In this document: positions 1 to 7,804 of the stretch, piece by piece
Layout of the letters: every line of letters begins with the position of its first letter
Numbering within the stretch: position 1 is the stretch's first letter
From: an uncultured Collinsella sp.
GTDB lineage: Bacteria; Actinomycetota; Coriobacteriia; Coriobacteriales; Coriobacteriaceae
DNA: 22,109 nucleotides
Direction of reading: 5' to 3'
NCBI GenBank assembly: GCA_900542175.1
Contig: UQNC01000033.1
Coordinates: forward strand, 1 to 22,109
Notes under the pieces: model-generated
The model's database searches: none
Seen by the model: the letters and a program-made list of their open reading frames with translations, nothing else
Told to the model about the DNA's origin: nothing
Program-made: the position numbers and the translations under genes

Positions 1-80
1 GGCCCTCGCGGCCTAGTCGCTATTTAGGGCGTCCAAGATTTGGGACGCAGTTCATTGTGGGGCGGGCCTTGCTGTTGGGG

Positions 81-1172
81 TTAGCGTTTCTTTCCGCGGA
101 AGAAGAAGCCGTGCAGTGACGGCTTGAGGCCGCGGTTGGCGCGATGCTCCTCGACGCGCTCGTGGATCGAAGCGACGCGCTCGATGACTTCGTCGGGAAT
201 CGGCACGTCGGGATTCATGTTCTCGACCTGGCTGACCTCGGCGGCGGAGACCTGGTCGATAATGGGCACATCGTCGTGCGAGATGACAGGTGTGGCGTCT
301 TCCTTCATCTTGCGATAACGCTGCATCATGTCGGTCTGTAGCTGCTGGGCCGAAGGCGGCGTCCAGATGATGGCGTTGGCGCCGGCGGCGATGGTTTCAC
401 GGATGCTCTCGGGCGTCTTGCCGCCCGGCGCGATGAGCGGCAGGTTGGGATAGTGCTTGCGCAGCTCGCGTAGGACCTGGGGCGTGTTCTTGCCGGCGGC
501 GATGTTGAGAATCTTGGCTCCAGCGCGCACCTTGGCGTGGGCATCGTCGTCGCAGCGAACGACCGTAGCGATGACGGGGATGTCGGCAATGTTAGTGATG
601 TGCTCGACCATTTCGGCGGTGGCGGGGGAGTTGACCACACAGCCCGCCGCGCCCTGCATCTCGGAGACGGCTGCCATCTGAACGGAGCGCTTGCCGGTGG
701 TGGTGCCACCGCCCACGCCTACGAAGACCGGGCACTCGGCGACGGTCAGCAGCGCCTGCGTAATGGCGGGCTGCGGCGTGAAGGGGTAAACGGCAAAGAC
801 GGCATCGGCGTTGGAGTTGCGGATGACCGCGACGTCGGTGGTGTAGATGAGCGATTTGATACGACGGCCGAAGAGCGTGAAGCCGCTGGCTTCCTCAATC
901 TCGTCAGGCATGCGAAGGGCCGCCTTGCGCAGGCGCCCGTCGATGGGCAGCGGCTCCATGGGAAGCAGTCCGTTGGGGGTCACGGCTACCTGGGGTTCGG
1001 TGAACTCGTCTGCGAGCTCGACCTCGGAGAAATCGACCGAGGCGACGATGTCCTCGTGAACCTCGGCGGGCACATCGATGGGGGCTTGGTCGTTTGCCGC
1101 GGCAGGCGTGTCGAAGGAGCTGGTGCCGACGAAGGCGTCGACGCGCTCATTTAGATCGTTGAGGGTATCCAT
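81..1172 (-). CDS. TIM-barrel-like protein of unknown function with acidic N-terminal extension
   Basis: A 363-residue protein. The first ~95 residues are acidic, Ala/Pro/Val-rich and of low complexity. The remainder (~97-320) reads as a beta/alpha barrel: alternating hydrophobic strands, a glycine-rich loop VGVGGGTTTGKRS, a repeated 'IPVIATVV' / 'LPLIAPGG' strand pattern, and late GANAIIWTPP. This resembles KDPG/deoxyribose-phosphate aldolase-like barrels and an uncharacterised family often labelled only 'hydrolase'. I do not see a certain Schiff-base lysine, so no reaction is assigned. The C-terminus is basic (FFFRGKKR). The start at 1172 has only a weak Shine-Dalgarno upstream (GAGCTTCC). 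The gene stands alone, divergent from the small membrane peptide gene at 1364. The fold is an inference from the sequence pattern. Confidence 0.8.
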   Translation of the reverse strand: MDTLNDLNERVDAFVGTSSFDTPAAANDQAPIDVPAEVHEDIVASVDFSEVELADEFTEPQVAVTPNGLLPMEPLPIDGRLRKAALRMPDEIEEASGFTLFGRRIKSLIYTTDVAVIRNSNADAVFAVYPFTPQPAITQALLTVAECPVFVGVGGGTTTGKRSVQMAAVSEMQGAAGCVVNSPATAEMVEHITNIADIPVIATVVRCDDDAHAKVRAGAKILNIAAGKNTPQVLRELRKHYPNLPLIAPGGKTPESIRETIAAGANAIIWTPPSAQQLQTDMMQRYRKMKEDATPVISHDDVPIIDQVSAAEVSQVENMNPDVPIPDEVIERVASIHERVEEHRANRGLKPSLHGFFFRGKKR

Positions 1173-1363
1173 GGAAGCTCGATTCTATGTGATGACGGCC
1201 GGCGCGATGCAGCCGGAATTGCGAATGCTAAATCGTTTGACGAGTTGATTTTTCCCCGCCGCGCCATCCGTTAGACCGAAGGGCCGGCGAACGTGAAGGA
1301 GCTGTGGTGGCGGGTATTGAGGTGCTATCTTGAATGTCCCGTTTAAAAGAGAGGTGACGCGGT

Positions 1364-1534
1364 ATGGAATTGACAGCAATGTTTGGCTCGATTGGCCTGT
1401 GTGTGGGCGCAATCGTTGCCGCCGCGGTCATCTACTTTGTGGTCACGGCCATTAAGGGCAAAAGGGCCGAACGCAAGGAGCGCGCGATGCTTAAACAGCA
1501 TCGCGACCAGCAGGGCAAACGCGCACGGAGATAG
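1364..1534 (+). CDS. Small single-span membrane protein (56 aa)
   Basis: A short ORF that opens with ATG after a GAGAGGTG ribosome-binding site about 8 nt upstream and ends in TAG. Residues ~8-30 are a continuous hydrophobic segment (FGSIGLCVGAIVAAAVIYFV), followed by a very basic tail (KGKRAERKERAMLKQHRDQQ and RR at the end). This predicts one membrane helix with the positive tail in the cytoplasm. It converges on the methyltransferase gene, with only 24 nt between the stop codons. I do not recognise a named family. The good ribosome-binding site, the non-random amphipathic make-up and the otherwise empty gap support it as real. Confidence 0.6.
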   Translation: MELTAMFGSIGLCVGAIVAAAVIYFVVTAIKGKRAERKERAMLKQHRDQQGKRARR

Positions 1535-1558
1535 CTTGTTGAGTTTTGGATCCGTGCG

Positions 1559-2662
1559 CTAGCTGCGTTTTCGGATCAGGGCAATGTAGAAGCCCTCAAA
1601 TTCGCGGCTGGGCGGAATGGTGAGCGTGCCGGGCAGGCCGTTGGCGATGGCCGATACCTGACCCGCGGCAATGGCCTCGGTCAGGGCGTTGGACTCGATG
1701 CGCGGCTCCTCGCCAGCTTCCTGGGCGCGGCGTGCCTCACTTTCGCTTGGCGTGCCGTCGAGGGGGATGAGCTCGCAGTCCATATGCTTGTCGAGGGCCT
1801 CTTGCAGGGCGTCCTCGTTTTCCTGCGGCAAGATCGAACAAGTCGAATAGACGAGCGTGCCGCCCGGTTTGAGGGCTCCCATGGCGCGGTCCAGAAGCGC
1901 ACGCTGCGAGCGGGCGCATTTGACGAGCAGCTGCTCGGTCAGGCCGCGCAGGCTTTTCTCGTTGCCGCTGATGACGGTGCCCGTGCCGGTGCAGGGAGCA
2001 TCGAGCAGGATGCGGTCAAAGCGGAAGAACTCGTCGAGCTCGCGTGCGTCGGTGCGCATGACGGGCACGTTTTTTGCGCCTTGGCGGTGGAGGTTGGCTT
2101 CGAGCTTCTCGGCGCGGGGAATGCTCATCTCGCAGGCGGTAAGGTGCGCCTGCCCCTGCGTGAGGGCGGCGATCTGCGTCGTCTTGCCGCCAGGGGCTGC
2201 GCACATGTCCAGGATGTCCTCGCCTGCCTGAGCGCCCAGGACCAGCGGCGGCATCATGGACGACAGGCTCTGCAGGTAGATCTTGCCGTCGCGGTAGATG
2301 TCGAGATCCCACAGGTCGGAAACCTGGGCCTCGGGCAGGATGAAGGCGTCTGGGTACCAGGTGACGGGGTTGTGGGCGATGCCGGCGGCATCGAGCGCCG
2401 CAGCGATGTCCTCGGCGGTTGCCTTGAGCGTGTTGGCGCGCAGCGTGACCGGGCGTGTGGCCGCGGCGCCGAAGCCCTCGATCATGAGCTCGGCATCGGC
2501 GGGCGCATAGGCGCCGGCAATCGTGTCGACCATAAAGCGCGGCAGGTCGGCGGCGGAGTGTTGGGCGGCAAGCTGGTCGGAAAGCTCGGTAGCAGCAAAC
2601 TGCCTGAGCTTGAGCTCGGCCTTGACCTGCTTTTTCTGCTTACGACGACGCGGCTTGGACAT
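1559..2662 (-). CDS. RsmB/NOP-family RNA (cytosine-C5) methyltransferase
   Basis: A 367-residue S-adenosylmethionine-dependent enzyme that methylates C5 of cytosine, probably in rRNA. A lysine/arginine-rich N-terminus (MSKPRRRKQKKQVKAEL) likely helps RNA binding. SAM-binding motif I is DMCAAPGGKT (~152-161). Motif IV is DAPCTGTGTV (~221-230) with its Pro-Cys, and motif VI is YSTCSILPQENEDAL, supplying the second (catalytic) Cys of this class. The protein ends soon after the methyltransferase domain, so it lacks the long RNA-binding tail of E. coli RsmF. Its substrate position cannot be read from the sequence. It starts at ATG 2662 behind a GGAAGGAAAG ribosome-binding site. It lies 36 nt after the synthetase homologue on the same strand, so the two are probably co-transcribed. 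Confidence 0.9.
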   Translation of the reverse strand: MSKPRRRKQKKQVKAELKLRQFAATELSDQLAAQHSAADLPRFMVDTIAGAYAPADAELMIEGFGAAATRPVTLRANTLKATAEDIAAALDAAGIAHNPVTWYPDAFILPEAQVSDLWDLDIYRDGKIYLQSLSSMMPPLVLGAQAGEDILDMCAAPGGKTTQIAALTQGQAHLTACEMSIPRAEKLEANLHRQGAKNVPVMRTDARELDEFFRFDRILLDAPCTGTGTVISGNEKSLRGLTEQLLVKCARSQRALLDRAMGALKPGGTLVYSTCSILPQENEDALQEALDKHMDCELIPLDGTPSESEARRAQEAGEEPRIESNALTEAIAAGQVSAIANGLPGTLTIPPSREFEGFYIALIRKRS

Positions 2663-2698
2663 CCGTCTTTCCTTCCTGTTCCATTACATGTCGAGTGT

Positions 2699-4849
2699 TT
2701 AGTACTGGCTCTCGTGCTTGCTGAAGAAGTCGAAGCGCGGGGGCAGCGGCTTTACGCGGTGCTCGCCGGGCTTCTCGCCTAGGCTCTCCACAAACTCATC
2801 CGTGGAGGCGAAGATGTTATCCCAGCTAAAGAAGGCGACCGGATCGACGTTGAAGTACTCGCAGATGAGCTCGCAGCCGGCAGGGACGATGCCGTGCATG
2901 AGCACGGTCGCCACGCGCAGCTCGGTAAAGGCGTCGACGAGGGCCTGCGTCATTGCGGCGTTTGCCTCGTTACCCTCGAGCTTGTTGGCGGCCTTGGAGG
3001 CATCGCTCCAGCGCTTGTTGGCGGCGCGCAGGTAGTCGTCGCACACGGCGAGCGCGCGGTGCGTCTCGAACTTGTACATGGCCTGCTCAAAGGCAAGGGC
3101 GGCCTGCTCGGCGGCCTCGACCACGGCGGCAGAGGCCGCGCCGGCGGGGATACAGCCGTTGCGGTAGGGGCTCTCGTCGCCCTCCTTGACGGCGACGCCG
3201 TAGAAGCAGCTGCGGGCCAGGCGGTTGAACACGCCGGTCAAAAGGGCGCTCTCCTTAAGGGCCGGATCGATGACGCGCTTGTCGTCGCAGGCGCGCACCT
3301 CGTTGCCGTCCTTGTCCTTGCCGGTCACGCGGGTGTCGTATGCCTTGGGGCTAAAGCTCACTGGCTTTTCGGACAGGCCGAGCGACAGCCAGTGCGCGCG
3401 CATCTGCTCGCAGGTGTAGTGGTTGAGCAGGTCGTCTGCCGGCGGGGGAGGCGTCTGCGAGGACGAGCTGGCCTTTTTGCCCATGTAGAGCAGGTGGTAG
3501 CAGGCGCTGACGGTGCTCTGCGTGAGGCCCCAGCCCAGGGCCTCCCACATGGCGGTCTGCGCGATGCAGTAGAAGTAGATGTTGTCCTGACCGATAAACT
3601 GGTAGATCTGTGCGTCGTCCGAGCACCACCAGTCGCGCCAGTCGAGCGAGCTGTGCTGGTAGGTGGGCGCGGGCACCTGCGTGGAGTCGGCAGCGGGCTC
3701 GCCCATGAGGGCGGCGTCCTGGGCGGCGACGCCCTCGGTCACGCCGGCGGCCTTAGCATCGCGCGCGAGCACGGTACGCGTATAGCTGATGGGCGCCCAC
3801 AGGCTCTCGGGCCAGCACCAGCAGGTGACGTCCGAGACGCCATCGACCTCGGGCACTGGAACGCCCCAGTCGATGTTGCCGGTGATGCGGAAGGGCACGA
3901 GCGCCTTGCCGCTGCGGAAGCGCACGCCGCCGTTGGCGAGCACCGCGTGGGCGTCGTCGCGCTCCTTCCAGCTGGGGAAGGTGACGGTAAAGCTGCTCTT
4001 GTTGCCCTCGGGCTCCAGCACGGTGTGCTCGGGGAGCTGGTCCTCGACGGTATCGAAGGCCTCGCGGAACTTGTTCTGGATGTAGAGCTGAGCCGGCAGC
4101 AGCCACTCCTCCATGGTCTTGGAGACCACGGAGCGAACCTGCGGGTTCTGGGCGAGCTTGGCGGTGTAGGTCTTCATAAAGTCGAGGTAGGCCGGCAGGT
4201 CAAAGTAGAGGTTGTCGACCGGGCGCAGCTCGGGCACCTCGCCGGTGAGCTGGCTCTTGGGCGCGATGAGCTCCTCGGGCTCAAACTGGTGACCCAGGTC
4301 ACATTCGTCGGCGTAGGCTTTCTCGGACTTGCAGCCCTGGATGGGGCAGCGGCCGATCACCTGGCGGCCGTTGAGGAACGTGCCAGCCTTAGCATCGTAG
4401 AACTGCAGCGTGGAGCGCTTGGAGATGGTGCCCTGCTCGTGCAGGCGCTTGATAATCTCCGCGGTCACCTCGTTGTGAATCTGCGCAGCCGGCTCAAGGC
4501 CCGAGCCGCCGTAGATGTCGCAGCTGATGTTGTAGTTGTTGAGGGTCGCGGCCTGGCGGGAGTGATTGGACTCGACATACTCGCCGATGGACTTATCGTA
4601 GCCCTCGTTCTCCTTGAGCTTGCGGTAGCTCTCCATGATGGGCGAACCGTAGCAGTCGGTGCCCGAGGTGAAGATGACGTTCTCGCGGCCCAGGCGGTCG
4701 CGCAGGAAGCGGGCGAAGAAGTCGGCCGGGACAAAGACGCCGCCAACGTGGCCAAAGTGAAGGCCCTTGTTGCCGTAGGGCTCGCCGGCGGTAACGATGG
4801 CGCGGCGAGGCCAGCTGGGACGGTCGTTCATGGAGTATTTGGATGCCAT
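2699..4849 (-). CDS. Class I methionyl-tRNA synthetase homologue with degenerate KMSKS loop
   Basis: A 716-residue protein related to MetRS. The Rossmann-fold start reads VTAGEPYGNKGLHFGH, with HFGH (31-34) as the HIGH signature. It is followed by GTDCYGSPI and a Cys-rich knuckle (GRCPIQGC, then C and H) like the MetRS zinc insertion. A later FIGQDNIYFY block matches the MetRS active-site region. Where MetRS has KMSKS, this protein has KASSS (459-463) followed by QTPPPP, so the catalytic second Lys is missing. A ~70-residue stretch (HTVLEPEGNKSSFTV onward to RITGNIDWGVPVPE) looks inserted. An upstream ATG at 4942 exists, but ATG 4849 has a proper AAGGAG 6-7 nt away and begins the conserved protein. 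It is either a divergent functional MetRS or a repurposed paralogue, so no symbol is given. Confidence 0.85.
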   Translation of the reverse strand: MASKYSMNDRPSWPRRAIVTAGEPYGNKGLHFGHVGGVFVPADFFARFLRDRLGRENVIFTSGTDCYGSPIMESYRKLKENEGYDKSIGEYVESNHSRQAATLNNYNISCDIYGGSGLEPAAQIHNEVTAEIIKRLHEQGTISKRSTLQFYDAKAGTFLNGRQVIGRCPIQGCKSEKAYADECDLGHQFEPEELIAPKSQLTGEVPELRPVDNLYFDLPAYLDFMKTYTAKLAQNPQVRSVVSKTMEEWLLPAQLYIQNKFREAFDTVEDQLPEHTVLEPEGNKSSFTVTFPSWKERDDAHAVLANGGVRFRSGKALVPFRITGNIDWGVPVPEVDGVSDVTCWCWPESLWAPISYTRTVLARDAKAAGVTEGVAAQDAALMGEPAADSTQVPAPTYQHSSLDWRDWWCSDDAQIYQFIGQDNIYFYCIAQTAMWEALGWGLTQSTVSACYHLLYMGKKASSSSQTPPPPADDLLNHYTCEQMRAHWLSLGLSEKPVSFSPKAYDTRVTGKDKDGNEVRACDDKRVIDPALKESALLTGVFNRLARSCFYGVAVKEGDESPYRNGCIPAGAASAAVVEAAEQAALAFEQAMYKFETHRALAVCDDYLRAANKRWSDASKAANKLEGNEANAAMTQALVDAFTELRVATVLMHGIVPAGCELICEYFNVDPVAFFSWDNIFASTDEFVESLGEKPGEHRVKPLPPRFDFFSKHESQY

Positions 4850-4981
4850 GGGACTCCTTCGCATATGGTAAGAGCGCGGCCGGGCGCAAGGCCTGGCGAT
4901 GCGGTGGTCAATTCGTGCATATCGTTCGACATTATCGCACATGCGGACGGGTACGTGGCAGGGGCGCTATCCTAAGATGCT

Positions 4982-5551
4982 ATGAATGAGATTTCCAACA
5001 TACATGCGTTTGAGGACGAGGATTTTCTACACGCTTGCTTCGTGTGGGGGATGGCCGTGATCGCGGTGTTTGCCGTGTGCCTGGTGCCGATGTTTATGCT
5101 GCTGGGCGGGCCTGCGGACTTGGATGCGGCTGAGGCGGGCGGCTGGACCACCGTCGTGGGCTGGATGGTCGGTGTGGCTGCGGTTTCTGCAGCGTCGTTT
5201 GCCGTGCACGAGCTGGTGCATGCGGTGTTTTTTAAGCTGCTGGCGCCTGCGGGCGCGCATGTGACCTTTGGCGCGAATCGTGAGACGGCGATGATCTATG
5301 CCTGCGCCGAGGGCGTTGTGTATTCGCGTCGGCGGTACATGGCCATTTGCCTGGCGCCCACGGTTGTTTTGACGGTGGCGTTTGCCCTGGGGTTTGCGTT
5401 CTCGGGCTATCCGCTGCTGTGCTACCTGGCGGCTGGTCTGCACTTGTCGGGCTGCGTGGGCGATTGGTATTACGTGCGGGCCATCCTGCGCGACCGCCGC
5501 ATTGTCGCCTGCGAGGACACATCCTTTGGCGTGCGATTTTTCGCAAGGTAG
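4982..5551 (+). CDS. DUF3267-like membrane zincin
   Basis: A 189-residue membrane protein with hydrophobic segments at about 18-41, 56-75, 120-140 and 143-158. An HELVH motif (76-80) lies at the end of the second segment. HExxH at a membrane helix is the zinc-binding signature of integral-membrane metalloprotease-like families, and the helix layout with a late GDWYYV block resembles DUF3267. Its substrate is unknown. No good Shine-Dalgarno precedes ATG 4982. A TATCCT hexamer sits only ~10 nt upstream, so a leaderless transcript is possible. It is divergent from the synthetase gene, with about 130 nt shared between them. Confidence 0.75.
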   Translation: MNEISNIHAFEDEDFLHACFVWGMAVIAVFAVCLVPMFMLLGGPADLDAAEAGGWTTVVGWMVGVAAVSAASFAVHELVHAVFFKLLAPAGAHVTFGANRETAMIYACAEGVVYSRRRYMAICLAPTVVLTVAFALGFAFSGYPLLCYLAAGLHLSGCVGDWYYVRAILRDRRIVACEDTSFGVRFFAR

Positions 5552-5561
5552 TCTTTTTGGG

Positions 5562-5594
5562 ATGATTTTTCTGGGACGGGGATTAAAAAATCAT
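5562..5594. repeat. A/T-stem hairpin holding half of a GGGACGGGG palindrome
   Basis: ATGATTTTT (5562-5570) pairs with AAAAATCAT (5586-5594). The loop carries TGGGACGGGGATTA, which matches one arm of the perfect palindrome at 13222-13283. It reads as a decayed or half copy of that repeat family. It may end the upstream gene and forms part of the queH leader. Confidence 0.45.
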
Positions 5595-5613
5595 TGCAGA
5601 GGAGGAGATGCTG

Positions 5614-6189
5614 ATGAAGCCGTTGCTGCTGCACGCCTGCTGTGCGCCGTGCTCGCTTGAGCCGGTCCGCCTGCTGCGCGAGGAGGGGTTTGAGACCACG
5701 ATTTGCTGGACCAACCCCAATATTCAACCGCGCGATGAATGGCAGCGCCGCCTGGACGAACTGCGCCGGTGGTGTGCCGATGGCGACATCGAGCTTATCG
5801 AGGCAGGCGAGGACCGCGAGCGCTGGGAGGCCGGTGTGGCCCCGTTGAGCGCCGATCGACCCCGTCGCTGTCGTGCGTGCTATGCCCTGCGTCTGGCCGA
5901 GGCATGCCGTGTGGCCCAGGAGCGCGGGTTCGAATATGTGGGTACGACGCTCGCCGTCTCGCCGTATCAGCTGTTCGATACCTGCAATGATGTGCTTGAG
6001 CGCTTGGCTGCCGCCCGCGGTCTCACTCCGGTCATTCGCGATTTTCGCCCGTATTACCCCGAGGCGACACGCCGATCGCGCGAGCTGGGCATGTATCGGC
6101 AGAACTACTGTGGTTGCCGCTTTTCTGCTGTCGAGGCGGCCATGGACCGCGCCCGCATCCGCGACGAGCGCAAAGCCGCCAAAAAGTAG
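5614..6189 (+). CDS. queH: Epoxyqueuosine reductase QueH
   Basis: About 191 residues. QueH carries out the last step of queuosine synthesis, reducing epoxyqueuosine to queuosine in tRNA, and is the non-homologous alternative to cobalamin-dependent QueG. The family's metal-binding cysteines are visible: LLHACCAPCS near the N-terminus (C9, C10, C13), RRCRACYALRL (C86, C89), and QNYCGCRFS (C166, C168). Length fits the family. ATG 5608 is only 2 nt from the AGGAGG, so ATG 5614 (8 nt away) is preferred. queA follows 64 nt later on the same strand, which supports the assignment. Confidence 0.95.
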   Translation: MKPLLLHACCAPCSLEPVRLLREEGFETTICWTNPNIQPRDEWQRRLDELRRWCADGDIELIEAGEDRERWEAGVAPLSADRPRRCRACYALRLAEACRVAQERGFEYVGTTLAVSPYQLFDTCNDVLERLAAARGLTPVIRDFRPYYPEATRRSRELGMYRQNYCGCRFSAVEAAMDRARIRDERKAAKK

Positions 6190-6253
6190 TTCGTTTGGGA
6201 CGTCAGCCTGCTAGGATGTAGAGCGGACTTTAGCTATATAAGGAGTATCCGAC

Positions 6254-7471
6254 GTGTCTATGCGTACCGATGATTTTGACTACAACCTTCCTGAGGAACT
6301 GATTGCCCAGGCTCCTGCCGAGCCGCGCGACTCCTGCCGCCTGCTGGTGGTTGATCGCAAAGGCTCCGAGACAGGAACGCCGCTAGAGCATGGCGGTACC
6401 GTTGAGCACTGCATCTTCCGCGACATCATCGACTATATCGAGCCGGGCGATGTGCTCGTCATCAACCAGACGCGCGTGATGCCGGCCCGTCTTATCGGTC
6501 GCAAGGCTGGCTCGGGCGGTGTGGTCGAGACGCTGCTGCTCAAGCGCCGCGAGGATGTTGACCCGCTGGGTCACGTTTGGGAGTGCCTGGTCAAGCCGGG
6601 CAAGCGCCTGAAGCCCGGTGCTCAGATTGAGTATCGCGCCGGTGGCGCCCATGCGCCCGAGGGGGCTCCCGTGGTGCTGATGGCCGAGGTCATCGACTTT
6701 GTCTCCGATAGCCGCGGAGGCCGTCTGGTGCGCTTTGAGCCGGCCGGCTGCAATGCCGCCGGCGAGCCGCGCACGCTCGACGAGGCCATTCATGCTGCCG
6801 GTCACGTGCCGCTGCCGCCCTACATTACCGATTACGAGGGCGATCCCGAGAAGTACCAGACCGTCTACGCCATGAAGGAGGAGCACTCGGCTGCCGCTCC
6901 TACGGCGGGTCTGCACTTTACCCCCGAGCTCATGGCCGCTATCGAGGCCAAGGGCGCGAAGTTTGCCGCCGTCGAGCTCGAGGTGGGTATTGATACCTTC
7001 CGTCTGGTGGAGGAGGACGACCCCACGCAGCACGTCATGCACACCGAGCGCTACCACGTGTCACAGGAGGTTGTCGACGCCGTGCATAAGGCGAAGGCCG
7101 AGGGGCACCGCGTGATCGCCGTCGGCACCACCGCAGTACGCTCGCTCGAGAGCGCCTTTGACGCTGAGGCACCGGTGTCCGATCCGGCCGTGACGGCGCG
7201 CTATTTTGAGGGCCGCGAGGATGGGGCCGATACGCTCGGCCGCGGCGACATCGTGGCGCGCGAGAACGCTACGACGCAGCTCTACCTCATGCCCGGCTCG
7301 ACCTATCACGTGGTCGACGCGCTGATCACGAACTTCCACGTGCCGCGCTCCACGCTCATGATGCTCGTAAGCGCGCTTGCCACCCGCGACCAGATCATGG
7401 ATGCCTACGCCGCTGCTATCGAAGAGCGCTACCGCTTCTTCAGCTTTGGCGACGCGATGCTCATTTTGTAG
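6254..7471 (+). CDS. queA: S-adenosylmethionine:tRNA ribosyltransferase-isomerase QueA
   Basis: A 405-residue cytoplasmic enzyme that moves the ribosyl part of SAM onto preQ1 in tRNA, giving epoxyqueuosine. Family blocks seen in order: DYNLPEELIAQAP with PRDSCRLLV, GDVLVINQTRVMPARLIGRK, HVPLPPYITDYEGDPEKYQT, APTAGLHFTPEL, VGIDTFRLVEEDD with HVMHTERY, RVIAVGTTAVRSLES, VDALITNFHVPRSTLMML, and the C-terminal EERYRFFSFGDAMLIL. It is longer than the usual ~340-360 residues, with extra sequence after VGTTAVRSLES and in the N-terminal third. GTG 6254 sits 8 nt from AAGGAG; ATG 6260 is the alternative start. It lies directly downstream of queH. Confidence 0.96.
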   Translation: MSMRTDDFDYNLPEELIAQAPAEPRDSCRLLVVDRKGSETGTPLEHGGTVEHCIFRDIIDYIEPGDVLVINQTRVMPARLIGRKAGSGGVVETLLLKRREDVDPLGHVWECLVKPGKRLKPGAQIEYRAGGAHAPEGAPVVLMAEVIDFVSDSRGGRLVRFEPAGCNAAGEPRTLDEAIHAAGHVPLPPYITDYEGDPEKYQTVYAMKEEHSAAAPTAGLHFTPELMAAIEAKGAKFAAVELEVGIDTFRLVEEDDPTQHVMHTERYHVSQEVVDAVHKAKAEGHRVIAVGTTAVRSLESAFDAEAPVSDPAVTARYFEGREDGADTLGRGDIVARENATTQLYLMPGSTYHVVDALITNFHVPRSTLMMLVSALATRDQIMDAYAAAIEERYRFFSFGDAMLIL

Positions 7472-7634
7472 GTTACGGCGTTTTGCAAACGCCGTAACCG
7501 GCCGACGCTGCAAACCCCCCTAAGCGGCAATCTGACGTTCAATCGTCGGGCATGACCAGAAGGTCAATGCCCTCCTCTTTCACGTCACCTTGCTCGCTTA
7601 GGGGCGTTTTCGCTGACTTTGCCAAAGCATCGGC
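7471..7634 (+). ncRNA. Candidate structured RNA element, copy 1 (3' of queA)
   Basis: The 332-nt gap after queA holds no gene but is almost wholly folded. A 13-bp perfect hairpin (7471-7483 with 7487-7499, loop TGC) begins on the last base of the queA stop codon. GCCGA (7501-7505) pairs with TCGGC (7630-7634) and encloses three nested stems. P1 is 7517-7530 with 7590-7604, around one bulged T at 7594. P2 is TGACGT 7533-7538 with ACGTCA 7582-7587. P3 is GGGCAT + GACC around an AGAA loop (7548-7572). A second copy at 10664 has the same fold with different stem bases. No U-tract follows, so it is not a plain terminator. Function unknown. The + strand is chosen because it follows queA. Confidence 0.55.
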
Positions 7635-7671
7635 AGGTACTCATTGGGGACGTACTTAAATGAGTGCCTGC
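7633..7671. repeat. Hairpin with GGGGACGTACTTA loop, copy 1
   Basis: A 13-bp stem with one G-T wobble: GCAGG, T, ACTCATT (7633-7645) against AATGAGT, G, CCTGC (7659-7671). The loop GGGGACGTACTTA recurs exactly in the shorter copy at 10853-10881. Confidence 0.6.
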
Positions 7672-7676
7672 AGAAT

Positions 7677-7740
7677 GAGAGTGGATAATCTCCCGTTTTT
7701 GGCCTGCTTGGGGGCTCAAAGTGGGAGATTATCCACTCTC
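7677..7740. repeat. 18-bp perfect inverted repeat (GTGGATAATCTCCC family), copy 1
   Basis: The arm 7677-7694 is exactly complementary to 7723-7740, with a 28-nt loop starting GTTTTTGG. A second copy with the same arms and loop start lies at 10895-10951. The form is typical of repetitive extragenic palindromes; no gene overlaps it. Confidence 0.75.
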
Positions 7741-7752
7741 GTCATTGGGCTT

Positions 7753-7804
7753 GTCGTTGGGGACGTTCTTGTTTGACTAGTCGTTTAAGAACGTCCCCAA
7801 TGAC
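7753..7804. repeat. Long palindrome overlapping the 3' end of the coiled-coil gene
   Basis: An 18-bp stem with one wobble pairs 7753-7770 with 7787-7804 (core TTGGGGACGTTCTT). The loop contains the palindrome ACTAGT. It touches the stop codon of the minus-strand coiled-coil gene and may help end or stabilise that transcript. There is no clear U-tract. Confidence 0.65.

Noticed and set aside
1..80. Terminator for the gene at 81-1172
   Set aside because: A small GCGTCC/GGACGC hairpin (about 29-50) exists, but it is weak and no U-tract follows on the minus strand.
4850..4942. Upstream start of the synthetase at 4942
   Set aside because: The extra 31 residues are not MetRS-like, and ATG 4849 has a well-spaced AAGGAG.
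2894..4975. A 693-codon open frame opposite the synthetase gene
   Set aside because: It is the antisense shadow of a GC-rich gene. It lacks a coherent domain pattern, and the minus strand carries clear MetRS motifs.
7471..7499. Intrinsic terminator after queA
   Set aside because: The hairpin is perfect but is followed by CGGCCGACG rather than a U-run, and the same hairpin is part of the repeated structured element.
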